Of a stretch of 41,845 bases of DNA, positions 8,910-16,518 are shown in pieces. Both the position numbers and the translations under genes were made by a program. The notes below the pieces were generated by a model. That model saw nothing but the letters and a program-made list of their open reading frames with translations. It did no database searches and was not told the DNA's origin. How positions within the stretch are numbered: position 1 is the stretch's first letter; each line of letters begins with the position of its first letter. This DNA is from Saprospiraceae bacterium (GTDB lineage: Bacteria; Bacteroidota; Bacteroidia; Chitinophagales; Saprospiraceae), in contig JAIXOO010000223.1 of NCBI GenBank assembly GCA_027486765.1, positions 1 to 41,845 on the forward strand, given 5' to 3'.

Positions 8910-9031
8910 GGGAAGCAAATTTGTCTTTTGTATATTCACGAAATGCAATAACAATTGAAATATGTAGACGTAACGAGCAAGTACTCGTAACGCACATAAA
9001 CTGACAACAAACGTAGTAACCGTATCGACAG

Positions 9032-9094
9032 CAACCCATGGCTTTAGCCGTGGGAGCCACAAATACTGTCAACCCATGGCTTTAGCCGTGGGAG
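9032..9094. repeat. Two copies of the CCCATGG...CCGTGGG palindromic repeat
   Basis: Two identical 25-bp copies (9032-9056 and 9070-9094), 38 bp apart, each with core CCCATGGCTTTAGCCGTGGG. The core folds on itself with one wobble pair and a TTTA loop. Three further members of the family lie at 40331-40437 in the opposite orientation. These copies are in the presumed 5' leader of the large surface protein gene. Confidence 0.85.
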
Positions 9095-9211
9095 ATTAAA
9101 GGAGTGGAAAGGTATTCCTCAAAAACGAGAAATGTAATTACCGGCGAGCAGCCAAACAGCGTGAGGGGACAAAAAACGGCTATTGGCTCTAATAGATTAA
9201 TGGTTCGGCCT

Positions 9212-9219
9212 CAAAGATA
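9212..9219 (-). promoter_or_regulatory. Candidate -7 element for the surface protein gene
   Basis: Read leftward this is TATCTTTG, a perfect match to the Bacteroidota -7 consensus TAnnTTTG. The -33 region about 21 nt upstream reads TTTC rather than TTTG. Start of transcription here would give a leader of roughly 295 nt containing both palindromic repeats. Confidence 0.45.
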
Positions 9220-9384
9220 AAGGATTATTTTATTTTTGGAAACAGAATATTTTTTTTGGGCGAAAATAATAGATTCAGGGTAGCTGGCACATCGAATCTA
9301 TTTTCCCCAAGCCTGATAAGTTCATGGTTTTCAATGGGGATTTTATTTCAAAGCAAATAATCGTTCAAAAAAAATAAAAAAGGC

Positions 9385-9415
9385 TTGCACACTTCCGATA
9401 GGCGACTTATCTTTG
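9385..9415 (+). promoter_or_regulatory. Bacteroidota-type promoter for tRNA-Arg
   Basis: TTG at 9385-9387 and TATCTTTG at 9408-9415, with a 20-nt spacer, match the -33/-7 pattern of the Bacteroidota primary sigma factor. The tRNA starts 32 nt after the -7 element. Confidence 0.7.
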
Positions 9416-9446
9416 CATCCGCAATTGCAAAACATGCATACGCACT

Positions 9447-9520
9447 GGCGCTGTAGCTCAATTGGATAGAGCACCTGACTACGGATCAGGAGGTTTAAGG
9501 TTCGACTCCTTACAGCGTCA
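9447..9520 (+). tRNA. tRNA-Arg (anticodon ACG)
   Basis: A 74-nt cloverleaf. The acceptor arms GGCGCTG and CAGCGTC pair with one G-T. The D-arm contains AGCTCAATTGGATAGAGC. The anticodon stem CCTGA/TCAGG carries the loop CTACGGA, giving anticodon ACG. The T-arm contains GGTTCGACTCC. The discriminator base is A and CCA is not encoded. A34 would be read as inosine, decoding CGN arginine codons. Confidence 0.96.
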
Positions 9521-9569
9521 CTCTGATGAATCATCCATTAAAATTAGTGGATAAAAATTCTCTGGATCG

Positions 9570-9625
9570 AAAAGTTCAAGGTCTAAAGTTCAAACTGGTT
9601 AAAACCTTTGACACCTTGAACTTTT
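9570..9625 (+). terminator. 13-bp inverted repeat between tRNA-Arg and rpmB
   Basis: AAAAGTTCAAGGT (9570-9582) and its exact complement (9613-9625) enclose a 30-nt loop, followed by TTAAATTTAT. It may end the tRNA transcript or act as a structured leader of the ribosomal protein operon; the sequence does not decide between these. Confidence 0.45.
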
Positions 9626-9639
9626 TAAATTTATACACT

Positions 9640-9900
9640 ATGTCTAAGGTTTGTCAACTTACGGGTAAGCGTCCGATTGTAGGGAACAACGTTTCACACT
9701 CCAACCGCAAGACCAAGCGTCGCTTTTTGCCTAACCTGCAAAAGAAACGTTTCTTCATCCCCGAAACGGACCAGTGGGTTACGTTGAAGGTATGTACTTC
9801 CGCCATGCGCACCATCAGCAAATTGGGGATTTACGAGTATCTGCAACGTTTGGAAAGAGAGGGAGTTGATACTGGAGTAAGTTTGGAACAAGGTTGTTAA
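9640..9900 (+). CDS. rpmB: 50S ribosomal protein L28
   Basis: 86 residues, opening MSKVCQLTGKRPIVGNNVSH, the family hallmark, followed by the basic NRKTKRRFLPNLQ segment. L28 is a component of the large ribosomal subunit. The ATG at 9640 is chosen because upstream in-frame codons back to 9526 overlap the inverted repeat and have no family similarity. rpmG follows after 20 bp, then a DUF4295 gene, forming one operon. The C-terminal tail after YEYLQRLEREG is slightly extended and lacks a recognised motif. Confidence 0.96.
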   Translation: MSKVCQLTGKRPIVGNNVSHSNRKTKRRFLPNLQKKRFFIPETDQWVTLKVCTSAMRTISKLGIYEYLQRLEREGVDTGVSLEQGC

Positions 9901-9920
9901 ACAAGTAATTTTCAGTTGCT

Positions 9921-10109
9921 ATGGCAAAGAAGAGCAAAGGTAACCGCATTCAAATCATCCTTGAGTGCACTGAGCATAAGAAGTCGGGAATGCCCGGTAC
10001 TTCTCGTTACGTTACCCAGAAGAACCGCAAAAACTCACCGGATCGTATGGAATTGAAGAAATTCAATCCTATACTGAAAAAAGTAACGGTGCACCGCGAA
10101 ATTAAATAA
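9921..10109 (+). CDS. rpmG: 50S ribosomal protein L33
   Basis: 62 residues: [20 protein letters not shown], then a [21 protein letters not shown] segment typical of L33. It belongs to the large ribosomal subunit near the E site. The family's zinc-binding cysteine pairs are not present (one Cys only), as in the Cys-less form of L33. It lies between rpmB and the DUF4295 gene and is probably cotranscribed with both. Confidence 0.96.
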   Translation: MAKKSKGNRIQIILECTEHKKSGMPGTSRYVTQKNRKNSPDRMELKKFNPILKKVTVHREIK

Positions 10110-10184
10110 TTGCTGATTGAGAACAAATTGAGCTTGCTTGCTAAGACAATAAGCTTTAATTTGATTCCATAAATAATTAATGCA

Positions 10185-10361
10185 ATGGCAAAGGTATCCA
10201 AAAACGCAAAAGTTGCTAAGCGTGTAGCCAACGTTGGTTCTGGTCGCGACTACGTACAAATCGTAGTAAGCGTAAAAGACCCTAAAACGGGCAAATACAG
10301 CTATAAAAAGCAAATGGTGCACAAGGACAAAAAAGACGCTTTTATTGCTTCGCTGAAGTAA
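10185..10361 (+). CDS. DUF4295 small basic protein
   Basis: 58 residues opening MAKVSKNAKVAKRVANVGSG, then a RDYVQIVVSVKDPKTGKYSY segment, ending in FIASLK. This is the small, lysine-rich DUF4295 family of Bacteroidota, usually encoded directly after rpmG, as here (75 bp gap). Its function is not established. Size, charge and neighbours suggest a ribosome-associated protein, which is inference. No membrane segment or signal peptide is present. A terminator-like hairpin follows at 10395. Confidence 0.9.
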   Translation: MAKVSKNAKVAKRVANVGSGRDYVQIVVSVKDPKTGKYSYKKQMVHKDKKDAFIASLK

Positions 10362-10394
10362 ATATATGCACAGTCTGACGCATCGTCCGTAAAG

Positions 10395-10430
10395 AGGCTT
10401 TTCTTGTGGTTGCACAGGAAAAGCCTTTTC
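10395..10430 (+). terminator. Terminator of the rpmB-rpmG-DUF4295 operon
   Basis: A 14-bp stem (AGGCTTTTCTTGTG at 10395-10408 with CACAGGAAAAGCCT at 10413-10426, one G-T pair) has a 4-nt loop and is followed by TTTTC. It sits 34 bp after the DUF4295 stop codon. Confidence 0.8.
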
Positions 10431-10435
10431 AGTTT

Positions 10436-10540
10436 GAAATGAAAAATGAAAAATGAAAAATGAAAAAATCAATTCAAGGTGTTGATCCATTTTTTCATCT
10501 CATTTTGTATTTTTCATTTTTAGTTTTTCATTTTTCATTC
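10436..10540. repeat. A-rich/T-rich inverted repeat before ftsY
   Basis: The left part (10436-10469) repeats a 7-nt TGAAAAA unit, and the right part (10490-10540) holds several TTTTTCA units in the opposite sense. The two can fold into a long imperfect stem immediately upstream of the ftsY start. A similar element lies at 39733-39801. Confidence 0.6.
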
Positions 10541-10548
10541 CCAATGAT

Positions 10549-11505
10549 ATGAGTTTTTTTAGCAATCTTTTTGGAAAAAAAGAAAAAGAAGATCTGGATA
10601 AAGGGCTTGAAAAAACCAAGAGCAGTTTTTTCGGCAGTCTGTCTAAAATGGTGGCTGGTCGTTCTACCGTGGACGAAGAGGTGCTGGATGAACTCGAAGC
10701 CCTGCTCATTTCTGCGGATGTTGGCCGCAATACCACCACTCAGATCATCGAGCGCATCGAAGCGCGAGTAGCTAAAGACAAATACCTGGGGGCCAGTGAA
10801 CTCAATTTTATTCTAAAGGATGAAATTGTGCGGTTGTTGGCCGAAAACAATACTCAGCAATTAAGTGGTTACGAGTTACCAGAAGGAGTGAAGCCCTATA
10901 TACTTCTGGTTGTTGGCGTGAATGGAGTTGGTAAAACCACTACCATTGGCAAATTGGCCCACCAATTTAAAAAACAAGGCAAAAAAGTTGTGTTAGGCGC
11001 TGGGGACACCTTCCGTGCTGCTGCAGTAGATCAGCTTAAAATTTGGTCTGAGCGGGTGGGCTGTGATTTTTACAGTAAAGGTATGAACACGGACCCCGCT
11101 GCCGTGGCTTACGAAACGGTCAATTACGCCGTGCAAAACAACTGTGATGTGGCCATCATTGATACTGCCGGCCGCTTGCATACGAAAGTAGGTTTGATGC
11201 AGGAATTGAGCAAAATCAAACGTTCGATAAGCAAGAGAATCGAAACCGCACCCCACGAAGTGCTGCTGGTACTGGATGCAACCACTGGTCAAAACGCCAT
11301 TGAACAAGCCAAACATTTTACTGAAGCAACCGATGTAAATTCACTGGCGCTGACCAAACTAGACGGTACTGCTAAAGGTGGTGTAGCCATCGGGATCTCC
11401 AATCAGTTCAAAATTCCCATCAAATATATTGGCGTAGGGGAAGGCATTGACCAATTGCAACCTTTCGACAAACAAACTTTTGTCACTGCACTTTTTGAAG
11501 CTTAA
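10549..11505 (+). CDS. ftsY: Signal recognition particle receptor FtsY
   Basis: A 318-residue SRP-type GTPase that docks signal recognition particle with ribosome-nascent chains at the inner membrane. Order: a short basic N-terminus (FSNLFGKKEKE), the helical N domain (about 30-110), then the G domain with GVNGVGKTTT (123-132), the DTAGR switch (about 206-210), TKLDGTAKGG (about 271) and the closing GVGEGIDQLQPF segment. It lacks the long acidic A domain of the E. coli protein, as is usual outside Gammaproteobacteria. It lies downstream of the rpmB cluster but after a terminator, so it probably has its own promoter. Confidence 0.96.
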   Translation: MSFFSNLFGKKEKEDLDKGLEKTKSSFFGSLSKMVAGRSTVDEEVLDELEALLISADVGRNTTTQIIERIEARVAKDKYLGASELNFILKDEIVRLLAENNTQQLSGYELPEGVKPYILLVVGVNGVGKTTTIGKLAHQFKKQGKKVVLGAGDTFRAAAVDQLKIWSERVGCDFYSKGMNTDPAAVAYETVNYAVQNNCDVAIIDTAGRLHTKVGLMQELSKIKRSISKRIETAPHEVLLVLDATTGQNAIEQAKHFTEATDVNSLALTKLDGTAKGGVAIGISNQFKIPIKYIGVGEGIDQLQPFDKQTFVTALFEA

Positions 11506-11566
11506 ATAATTTTTCACTGTAACTTTTCGTTATAACCATCGTTATTTTGAAAAATTTATTTTGCCA

Positions 11567-12751
11567 ATGAACAATCTGCGTAAAGTATGTGGCATCCTTG
11601 CCGCCCTAATCTTGAACTCCGTTGCAAGCTTCGCCCAACAAGCTGATGTAGGTTTGTCCAATTATTATTCGGACGCCTTACAAGGCAACCCAACTGCCTA
11701 CGGCGAAATTTACGATCGGACCCAATACACGGCTTCACACCGCACCTTTCCCAAAGGTACACTATTGAAAGTTACACGCCTGGACAACAACAAAGCTGTA
11801 ATTGTACGAGTCAATGACCGTGGCCCTTTTTCCAGTGATGGTGCCATCATCTCATTGTCCATGGCTGCAGCGTCCTTCATTGACTTAAGTTTGGTAGGGC
11901 ATGCCCAAGTTAAAGTGGAACAGTTTGGTTACGCCGACAACAATGCCACTGCCGCCAACTACAACACGGTCAACAATCAAAGCTCCAACTCCTTTGCTTT
12001 TGACCGCATCTACAATGGTGCGCCACAAGAAGCTCCGCAAGAGTATTTTACGCCCAAGGGTACCAATGGCTCCAATGCTTACAATACCCAGCAGCAGTAC
12101 AATAATACTCAACAGCAGTATGGAAATACTCAACAGCAGTATGGAAATACTCAACAGCAGTATGGAAATACCCAGCAACAATACAGCAATACACAAAACA
12201 GTACCCGACAAGCCCAATATGGCCCGGTGCCACCTTCTTACGATCGACGTTTTCAAAACCAGGGAGGCGCCTACAATGCTGCCAATGAGGCCTCTAACCA
12301 GGCTCCTGCGGAATATGGCTATACGGGTTCAGCAAACAGTTACAACCCTGCTTACAACAACAATAGCAGCAACGGCAGCAATATCCCCAATTCTTACTCA
12401 AACAATACCACCAGTTCCAATTCAAATAATCCCAATTTCAGCTGGAATACCAATGCGGCAAATACAAGTACAGGCAGCCTGGAAGGCTTCCCTACTTTGC
12501 AGGCAGGAAGTGGATTTTCGGTTCAGGTAGGCTCCTATACGCAGTTAGACAATGCTACGCGCCAGGCCCAGTCCTTGCGTGCGATGGGTTTGAGTGAAAT
12601 TTATCTTTCCCAGTCTCCTGCTGCCAATGTCAGTGGAGGTCGGATTTATAAAATTTTTGCTGGCCGTTTCGACAATCGGGATGCCGCAACGATTTATGCC
12701 AGCCAAATCAAGCGCCAATTTTTGGTGAATGGATTTGTGTTGCGTATGTAG
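11567..12751 (+). CDS. rlpA: RlpA-like double-psi beta-barrel protein with SPOR domain
   Basis: 394 residues from ATG 11567; a TTG two codons earlier is less likely. Signal peptide about 1-24 (cleaved after SVASFA). The double-psi beta-barrel (about 28-118) contains GEIYDRTQYTASHRTFPKGT and the conserved VRVNDRGPF with the catalytic-type Asp. Next is a long Asn/Gln/Ser-rich low-complexity linker (about 120-310) with 21-bp tandem repeats coding NTQQQYG (12083-12199). The C-terminal SPOR domain (about 314-394) binds glycan strands lacking stem peptides at division sites. RlpA proteins cleave such strands or act at the septal ring. The usual lipobox cysteine is absent, so a soluble periplasmic form is expected. 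Whether it has lytic activity is uncertain. Confidence 0.88.
   Translation: MNNLRKVCGILAALILNSVASFAQQADVGLSNYYSDALQGNPTAYGEIYDRTQYTASHRTFPKGTLLKVTRLDNNKAVIVRVNDRGPFSSDGAIISLSMAAASFIDLSLVGHAQVKVEQFGYADNNATAANYNTVNNQSSNSFAFDRIYNGAPQEAPQEYFTPKGTNGSNAYNTQQQYNNTQQQYGNTQQQYGNTQQQYGNTQQQYSNTQNSTRQAQYGPVPPSYDRRFQNQGGAYNAANEASNQAPAEYGYTGSANSYNPAYNNNSSNGSNIPNSYSNNTTSSNSNNPNFSWNTNAANTSTGSLEGFPTLQAGSGFSVQVGSYTQLDNATRQAQSLRAMGLSEIYLSQSPAANVSGGRIYKIFAGRFDNRDAATIYASQIKRQFLVNGFVLRM
12083..12199 (+). repeat. 21-bp tandem repeat within rlpA
   Basis: Five full units of 21 bp starting at 12083, 12104, 12125, 12146 and 12167, plus a partial sixth. Units 2 to 4 are identical, and the outer ones differ by a few bases. 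The unit is in frame and codes NTQQQYG/N/S. Identical central copies suggest recent expansion. Confidence 0.92.
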
Positions 12752-12868
12752 GGGCAACCCTTGCGGTTGCCCCCGCCATAACGCCGCAAGGCGTTCGATA
12801 TCATCCACCAATCGGGCACCCCTCGCGGGCGCCCGATTGGACAATCGGGCACCCGCGAGGGGTGCCCC
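12751..12868. repeat. Nested palindromes between convergent genes
   Basis: The gap between rlpA and the leftward gene ending at 12868 consists almost only of palindromes: GGGGCAACC with its complement (12751-12773), AACGCC-GCAA-GGCGTT (12780-12795), CCAATCGGGC with its complement (12808-12840), and GGGCACCCCTCGCGGG (12814-12829) with its complement at 12852-12867. The last two share bases, so they are alternative folds. The element overlaps or abuts both stop codons and probably serves as the terminator for both genes. Confidence 0.8.
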
Positions 12869-13410
12869 TACGGTTTTTTCGTATACTTCTCCGGGATCGG
12901 ATTATCTGACGATTCCGGATTCCACATGATGTTCAAAATCCAAAAACGCCCATCTTTCTGTACCAGTTGGATACTGTTAATGCCCCGCGCTTCTACTTTT
13001 CCATTTGCTTCCGCGAATCTGGTTTCATAAGCACTGAACACGTGCACCATGTTGCCATATTTTTCCTGCGAACGGCCAATTTCTTTTTCAAAAAAACCTT
13101 TTTCATCAAACATTGGCCCTACATTGCGAATGTAGTCCTCCTGGGTCATGGTCGTTAATTTGGCTTTGCCATTGAGGTCTTTACCCACTGCATTCAGGCG
13201 AGCTTCGGGACGAAAGAGCGAACGAAACTTGTTCCAATTGCGGCGCTGACCCGCCGGGCCGGAGATGACCTCATAAAGGGTCTTGATGATGGCATCAATG
13301 CTGGAAACCTCGGCCATGGTGGCTTCAAGCATCGGTTTTTCGGTGTCTTGAGCCTGTAACGGTTGTAAAAAAGCCAAGCCCCAAAAAAGCAACAAGTAGT
13401 ATTTTCTCAT
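12868..13410 (-). CDS. Secreted NTF2-like (nuclear transport factor 2 fold) protein
   Basis: 180 residues with a signal peptide (MRKYYLLLFWGLAFLQPLQA). The mature part has the outline of a SnoaL/NTF2-like cone: a helical start (SSIDAIIKTLYEVISGPAG), RNWNKFRSLFRPEARL, a central DYIRNVGPMF, and a final beta-sheet VEARGINSIQLVQKDGRFWI ending NIMWNPES. Many such secreted proteins have no known ligand, and no catalytic residues can be named. It has no cotranscribed partner: it converges on rlpA and stands divergent from the APP1-like gene 70 bp away. Export to the periplasm is inferred from the signal peptide. Confidence 0.75.
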   Translation of the reverse strand: MRKYYLLLFWGLAFLQPLQAQDTEKPMLEATMAEVSSIDAIIKTLYEVISGPAGQRRNWNKFRSLFRPEARLNAVGKDLNGKAKLTTMTQEDYIRNVGPMFDEKGFFEKEIGRSQEKYGNMVHVFSAYETRFAEANGKVEARGINSIQLVQKDGRFWILNIMWNPESSDNPIPEKYTKKP

Positions 13411-13480
13411 GTTTATTCGTTTTTACTGCGAAAAAATCGGAAGTTTCCGCGAATTTTGAACGAAGAAAACTGCATTTTAG

Positions 13481-14635
13481 ATGCCTTCGCTGAAAACCAT
13501 TGTAATCAATTTACTGCGTCGTTTGGATCATTTCATTGATGACCTGAGGTTTGCCTTGGTCAAAGTTAGTGGAGTAGGTAAAGATTTGCCGATAAAGATC
13601 GCAACTTATCGTGGATTTGGGCGGCGGGACTTTCTTTTTTTGCAAGGTAGGGTTTTGGTCAAAAAACGTCTTCGCAACAGTCCAATCAATACCGTTTTAC
13701 AAAACCTGATCAATTCCTACCACCGATTTGAGAGCGACGAAATACCCAATGCAGTGCTGCGGGTGAGTATTGAAGACCATCAATTTGATTTAACCACCGA
13801 TCGTGAAGGGTATTTCACCTTGAGTGTGCCCCTTGATCCACCTTTGGAGCTCAGCAGCGATGAACCTTGGCAAAACGTCCACATTACGCTACTCAAGACG
13901 CCTTGGACCGCTGAGATGAACCTAGAAACCAGTACTACTGTAATGTTCCCTCCCGAAGAAACCACGCTGGGCATCATTTCTGACTTGGATGATACCGTCA
14001 TAGAAACGGGCGTGGCCAGCCTATTCAAGTGGCGGGCTTTTTACAATACTTTGTTCAAAAGTATCCATCGGCGCAAATTGTTCGATGAAGTAGCGGCTTT
14101 TTTCCGGGCGCTACGCCGGGGCTATGATGATCAGGGTTTTTTGCCCCTCTTTTATGTTTCCAATAGTCCGCGCAACATCTACGACTTGGTTGCGGGTTAC
14201 CTCAAAGTGCATTCCATGCCCAAAGCGCCCGTTTTGCTGCGGGACATAGGCTTTCCGTACAAAGTGCATAGCCAGAAAGATATGAACCATAAAATGGAAA
14301 GCATCATCCGTATTTTTGATACCTACCCCGAAAAACGCTTCATTTTGATTGGCGACAACGCAGAAAAAGACCCTTACATCTACCATGAAATTGACCAGCG
14401 TTATCCCGGTCGGGTGGCTGCTATCTACATTCGGGATGTGCAGAAAAGTCGACCATTGCAGCGTTTGAAAAAATTTGTAGCGCAGGAGTCCATTCATCAA
14501 ATCCAGATGTTTACCTCCTACCGGCAACTGGCCGAGATCTGTGCAGAAGCGCATTTTTTGGATTGGGACTACTTTCAGGAGTTGTGCCAAAGTCAGCACA
14601 AATGGAAATTAAGCTTGCCTGTTTTCCCGAAATAA
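13481..14635 (+). CDS. APP1-like phosphatidate phosphatase domain protein (DUF2183)
   Basis: 384 residues. The N-terminal half (about 35-155) is a beta-rich domain with YRGFGRRDFLFLQGRVL. The C-terminal half is the APP1/DUF2183 catalytic domain of the HAD superfamily: the nucleophile motif DLDDT (D168, D170, T172), FYVSNSPRN as motif II, a lysine in the HKMESI region and GDNAEKD as the acidic motif IV. Yeast APP1 dephosphorylates phosphatidic acid to diacylglycerol; bacterial members are thought to act on lipid phosphates but are little studied. There is no signal peptide. Its stop codon is one base from the stop of the convergent oxidoreductase gene, with no terminator between, so the transcripts must overlap. 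Confidence 0.88.
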   Translation: MPSLKTIVINLLRRLDHFIDDLRFALVKVSGVGKDLPIKIATYRGFGRRDFLFLQGRVLVKKRLRNSPINTVLQNLINSYHRFESDEIPNAVLRVSIEDHQFDLTTDREGYFTLSVPLDPPLELSSDEPWQNVHITLLKTPWTAEMNLETSTTVMFPPEETTLGIISDLDDTVIETGVASLFKWRAFYNTLFKSIHRRKLFDEVAAFFRALRRGYDDQGFLPLFYVSNSPRNIYDLVAGYLKVHSMPKAPVLLRDIGFPYKVHSQKDMNHKMESIIRIFDTYPEKRFILIGDNAEKDPYIYHEIDQRYPGRVAAIYIRDVQKSRPLQRLKKFVAQESIHQIQMFTSYRQLAEICAEAHFLDWDYFQELCQSQHKWKLSLPVFPK

Positions 14636-14636
14636 T

Positions 14637-15617
14637 TTAAGCTAAGCTCAGCACAATTTTCCCTTGGTTCCGATTTTGTTCCATATATGAATGGGCCTGA
14701 GCTACCTCCTTCCAAGAGAAAACTTTATCCACCACTGGGAATAATTTTCCACTCGCAAAGTGCGCCCAAGTCAATTCCATAAAAGCCTGAGTCAATTCCG
14801 TTTTATACGGCAAGGTCCGTGCACGCAAGGTGGAACCATGGATACTCAGTCTTTTCATCAACACCAACCCCAAATTGATCCCTGCTGCTTGTGCTCCGCC
14901 CATGATGGCCAGCATCACCATTCGGCCATCCATACCTAAAGATTTGAGGTTGCGCTCCAAATAGGAAGCACCTAAGAAATCCAGCACCACGTCAACTCCC
15001 CTACCCTTGGTCCATTCCTGGATACATTCCGCAAAGTCTTGCGTTTTGTAATCGATACACTGTTCTGCGCCCAAAGCCAGGCAAAGAGCATGTTTTTCTG
15101 CCGATGCTGTTACAAACGTTTTGGCTCCGATCAAACGAGCCAGTTGTAGTGCAGCAGTGCCCACACCACTCGCCCCAGCGTGAATCAACAAAGTTTCATC
15201 TGCCTTGAGTTTGGCAATCCAAACTAAGGCTTGAAAGGCAGTTAAAAAGGCTTCAGGGATAGCCGCAGCAGCCAAAAAGTCCAGGTTTTCAGGGATTGGC
15301 ATGGCCACATCTTCATGGATGACGGCATATTCAGCATAACCTCCACCAGCTAGAAGTCCACACACTCGGTCTCCCAATTTCCATTTGGTCACATTTTCAC
15401 CTAGTTGCTCCACCTCTCCGGCAATCTCCAGGCCCATAATAGGGCTTTCGCCTGGAGGTGGCGGGTATTTGCCTTCACGTTGCAAAAGGTCGGCGCGGTT
15501 CAAAGCTGTAGCTTTAACCTTGATGCGGATTTGATGCCCAACGGGTTCAGGAGTGGGAAAATCTCCCAAATAGAGTTCTTCGACAGGACCAAATTGGTGA
15601 AATTGGATGGCGCGCAT
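14637..15617 (-). CDS. NAD(P)H:quinone oxidoreductase, PIG3/zeta-crystallin type
   Basis: A 326-residue medium-chain dehydrogenase/reductase without the zinc ligands, so a reductase rather than an alcohol dehydrogenase. The N-terminal GroES-like half contains NRADLLQREGKYPPPPG and MGLEIAGEV (about 40-70), typical of the PIG3-like group. The nucleotide-binding loop is HAGASGVGTAALQLA (146-160), and VVLDFLGASYLE is the second half of the fold. It uses NADPH to reduce quinones or enones. It lies 66 bp downstream of ribA on the same strand, with a small hairpin in the gap, so partial cotranscription is possible. Confidence 0.9.
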   Translation of the reverse strand: MRAIQFHQFGPVEELYLGDFPTPEPVGHQIRIKVKATALNRADLLQREGKYPPPPGESPIMGLEIAGEVEQLGENVTKWKLGDRVCGLLAGGGYAEYAVIHEDVAMPIPENLDFLAAAAIPEAFLTAFQALVWIAKLKADETLLIHAGASGVGTAALQLARLIGAKTFVTASAEKHALCLALGAEQCIDYKTQDFAECIQEWTKGRGVDVVLDFLGASYLERNLKSLGMDGRMVMLAIMGGAQAAGINLGLVLMKRLSIHGSTLRARTLPYKTELTQAFMELTWAHFASGKLFPVVDKVFSWKEVAQAHSYMEQNRNQGKIVLSLA

Positions 15618-15664
15618 GGTGGATTATGGTTGGGACGACCCTACGTGGTCGCCCTGATCTAATA

Positions 15665-15690
15665 ATTGGGTAATCACGCAGGGTTACCCC
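15665..15690. repeat. Small hairpin between ribA and the oxidoreductase gene
   Basis: GGGTAA and TTACCC face each other across a 10-nt GC-rich loop around the ribA stop codon. It may weaken read-through from ribA into the downstream gene. There is no T-run. Confidence 0.35.
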
Positions 15691-16286
15691 AACAAATGCC
15701 CCATAAATTCCTGCTTAACCCGCAGGTATTCCTGGTTGTCGGCATTGGGTTCGATGATGATGGGAATCCGGTTGGTTACTTTGACGGAGGTATGTTCAAA
15801 GGCCTCAATTTTATCCGGATTATTGGTCAGCAATTTGATTTCACTTACCCCTAGATCTTCCAGCATTTCAATGGCGATCCCATAGTCACGGGCGTCTGCT
15901 TCAAAGCCGAGATGAATGTTGGCATCGATGGTATTGAAGCCCATGTCTTGCAGGTTGTAGGCTTTGAGTTTATTAATGAGGCCAATGCCCCGGCCTTCCT
16001 GGCGCAGGTAAAGCAGCATACCTCCCTCTTGGGCGACTTTAAACAAAGCGTAAGCCAATTGTTCACCACAATCACAACGTTTGGACCCAAACAAATCGCC
16101 GGTTAGGCATTCCGAATGCAAGCGTGTAAGAACAGGCTCACTGAGGTTGCAATTTTCACTGATGAGCGCCAAATGGGGCATCCAATCTTCGGAGCTTTCG
16201 GCATAGGCGGCCATCCGAAAATTTCCCCATGGGGTAGGTATCAATGCTTCTGCCTGCCGAATCAGACTTTTTTCCTTTGTCTTCAT
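15684..16286 (-). CDS. ribA: GTP cyclohydrolase II
   Basis: 200 residues from ATG 16286, chosen over an upstream in-frame start at 16316 because AGGAGG lies 11 nt before it. The enzyme opens GTP to the first riboflavin precursor (2,5-diamino-6-ribosylamino-pyrimidinone phosphate), releasing formate and pyrophosphate. The zinc ligands are C60, C71 and C73 in HSECLTGDLFGSKRCDCG. The substrate segment LRQEGRGIGL (94-103) and the C-terminal LLTNNPDKIEAF are intact. It is the stand-alone RibA form, not fused to RibB. A perfect -7 element lies at 16398-16405. The gene is divergent from the first SusC gene. Confidence 0.95.
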   Translation of the reverse strand: MKTKEKSLIRQAEALIPTPWGNFRMAAYAESSEDWMPHLALISENCNLSEPVLTRLHSECLTGDLFGSKRCDCGEQLAYALFKVAQEGGMLLYLRQEGRGIGLINKLKAYNLQDMGFNTIDANIHLGFEADARDYGIAIEMLEDLGVSEIKLLTNNPDKIEAFEHTSVKVTNRIPIIIEPNADNQEYLRVKQEFMGHLLG

Positions 16287-16397
16287 GAACAACAATTCCT
16301 CCTCAACTTTCGCCATTTCCCCAATATTTTTGTGGAGATCAAGATCAATTCAAATTTGACCAAAGAACAACCCTCAAACACATAAGGTTCAAGCGCA

Positions 16398-16405
16398 CAA
16401 AGATA
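16398..16405 (-). promoter_or_regulatory. Candidate -7 element for ribA
   Basis: Read leftward this is TATCTTTG, a perfect TAnnTTTG match about 110 nt before the ribA start. The -33 element is not recognisable. No FMN riboswitch-like fold was noticed in the leader. Confidence 0.45.
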
Positions 16406-16518
16406 AGGGTATTGTAGTGTTAATAGCGCTTTTTTGCTTTTTGGCGACAAAATAACCCATGTTAAATATGTACAACCTATTAATAGTATTGCTTTCATTT
16501 GTCCAAAATTCGTTTTGT

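Larger units (their letters stand above)
8910..9446. other. Intergenic region between surface protein gene and tRNA
   Basis: No gene is supported here. It holds the leader of the leftward surface protein gene, two palindromic repeats (9032-9094), a leftward -7 promoter element (9212-9219) and the rightward tRNA promoter (9385-9415). The remainder is AT-rich and otherwise featureless. Confidence 0.6.

Noticed and set aside
8910-9062. 51-residue N-terminal extension of the large surface protein
   Set aside because: It runs through the intergenic palindromic repeats and would bury a clear signal peptide that begins at 8909.
12083-12199. Possible CRISPR-like array
   Set aside because: Units are directly adjacent with no spacers, in frame within rlpA, and there are no cas genes.
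12729-12929. Small open frame across the rlpA end
   Set aside because: It is composed of the nested palindromes and both gene tails; the peptide repeats reflect the DNA repeats.
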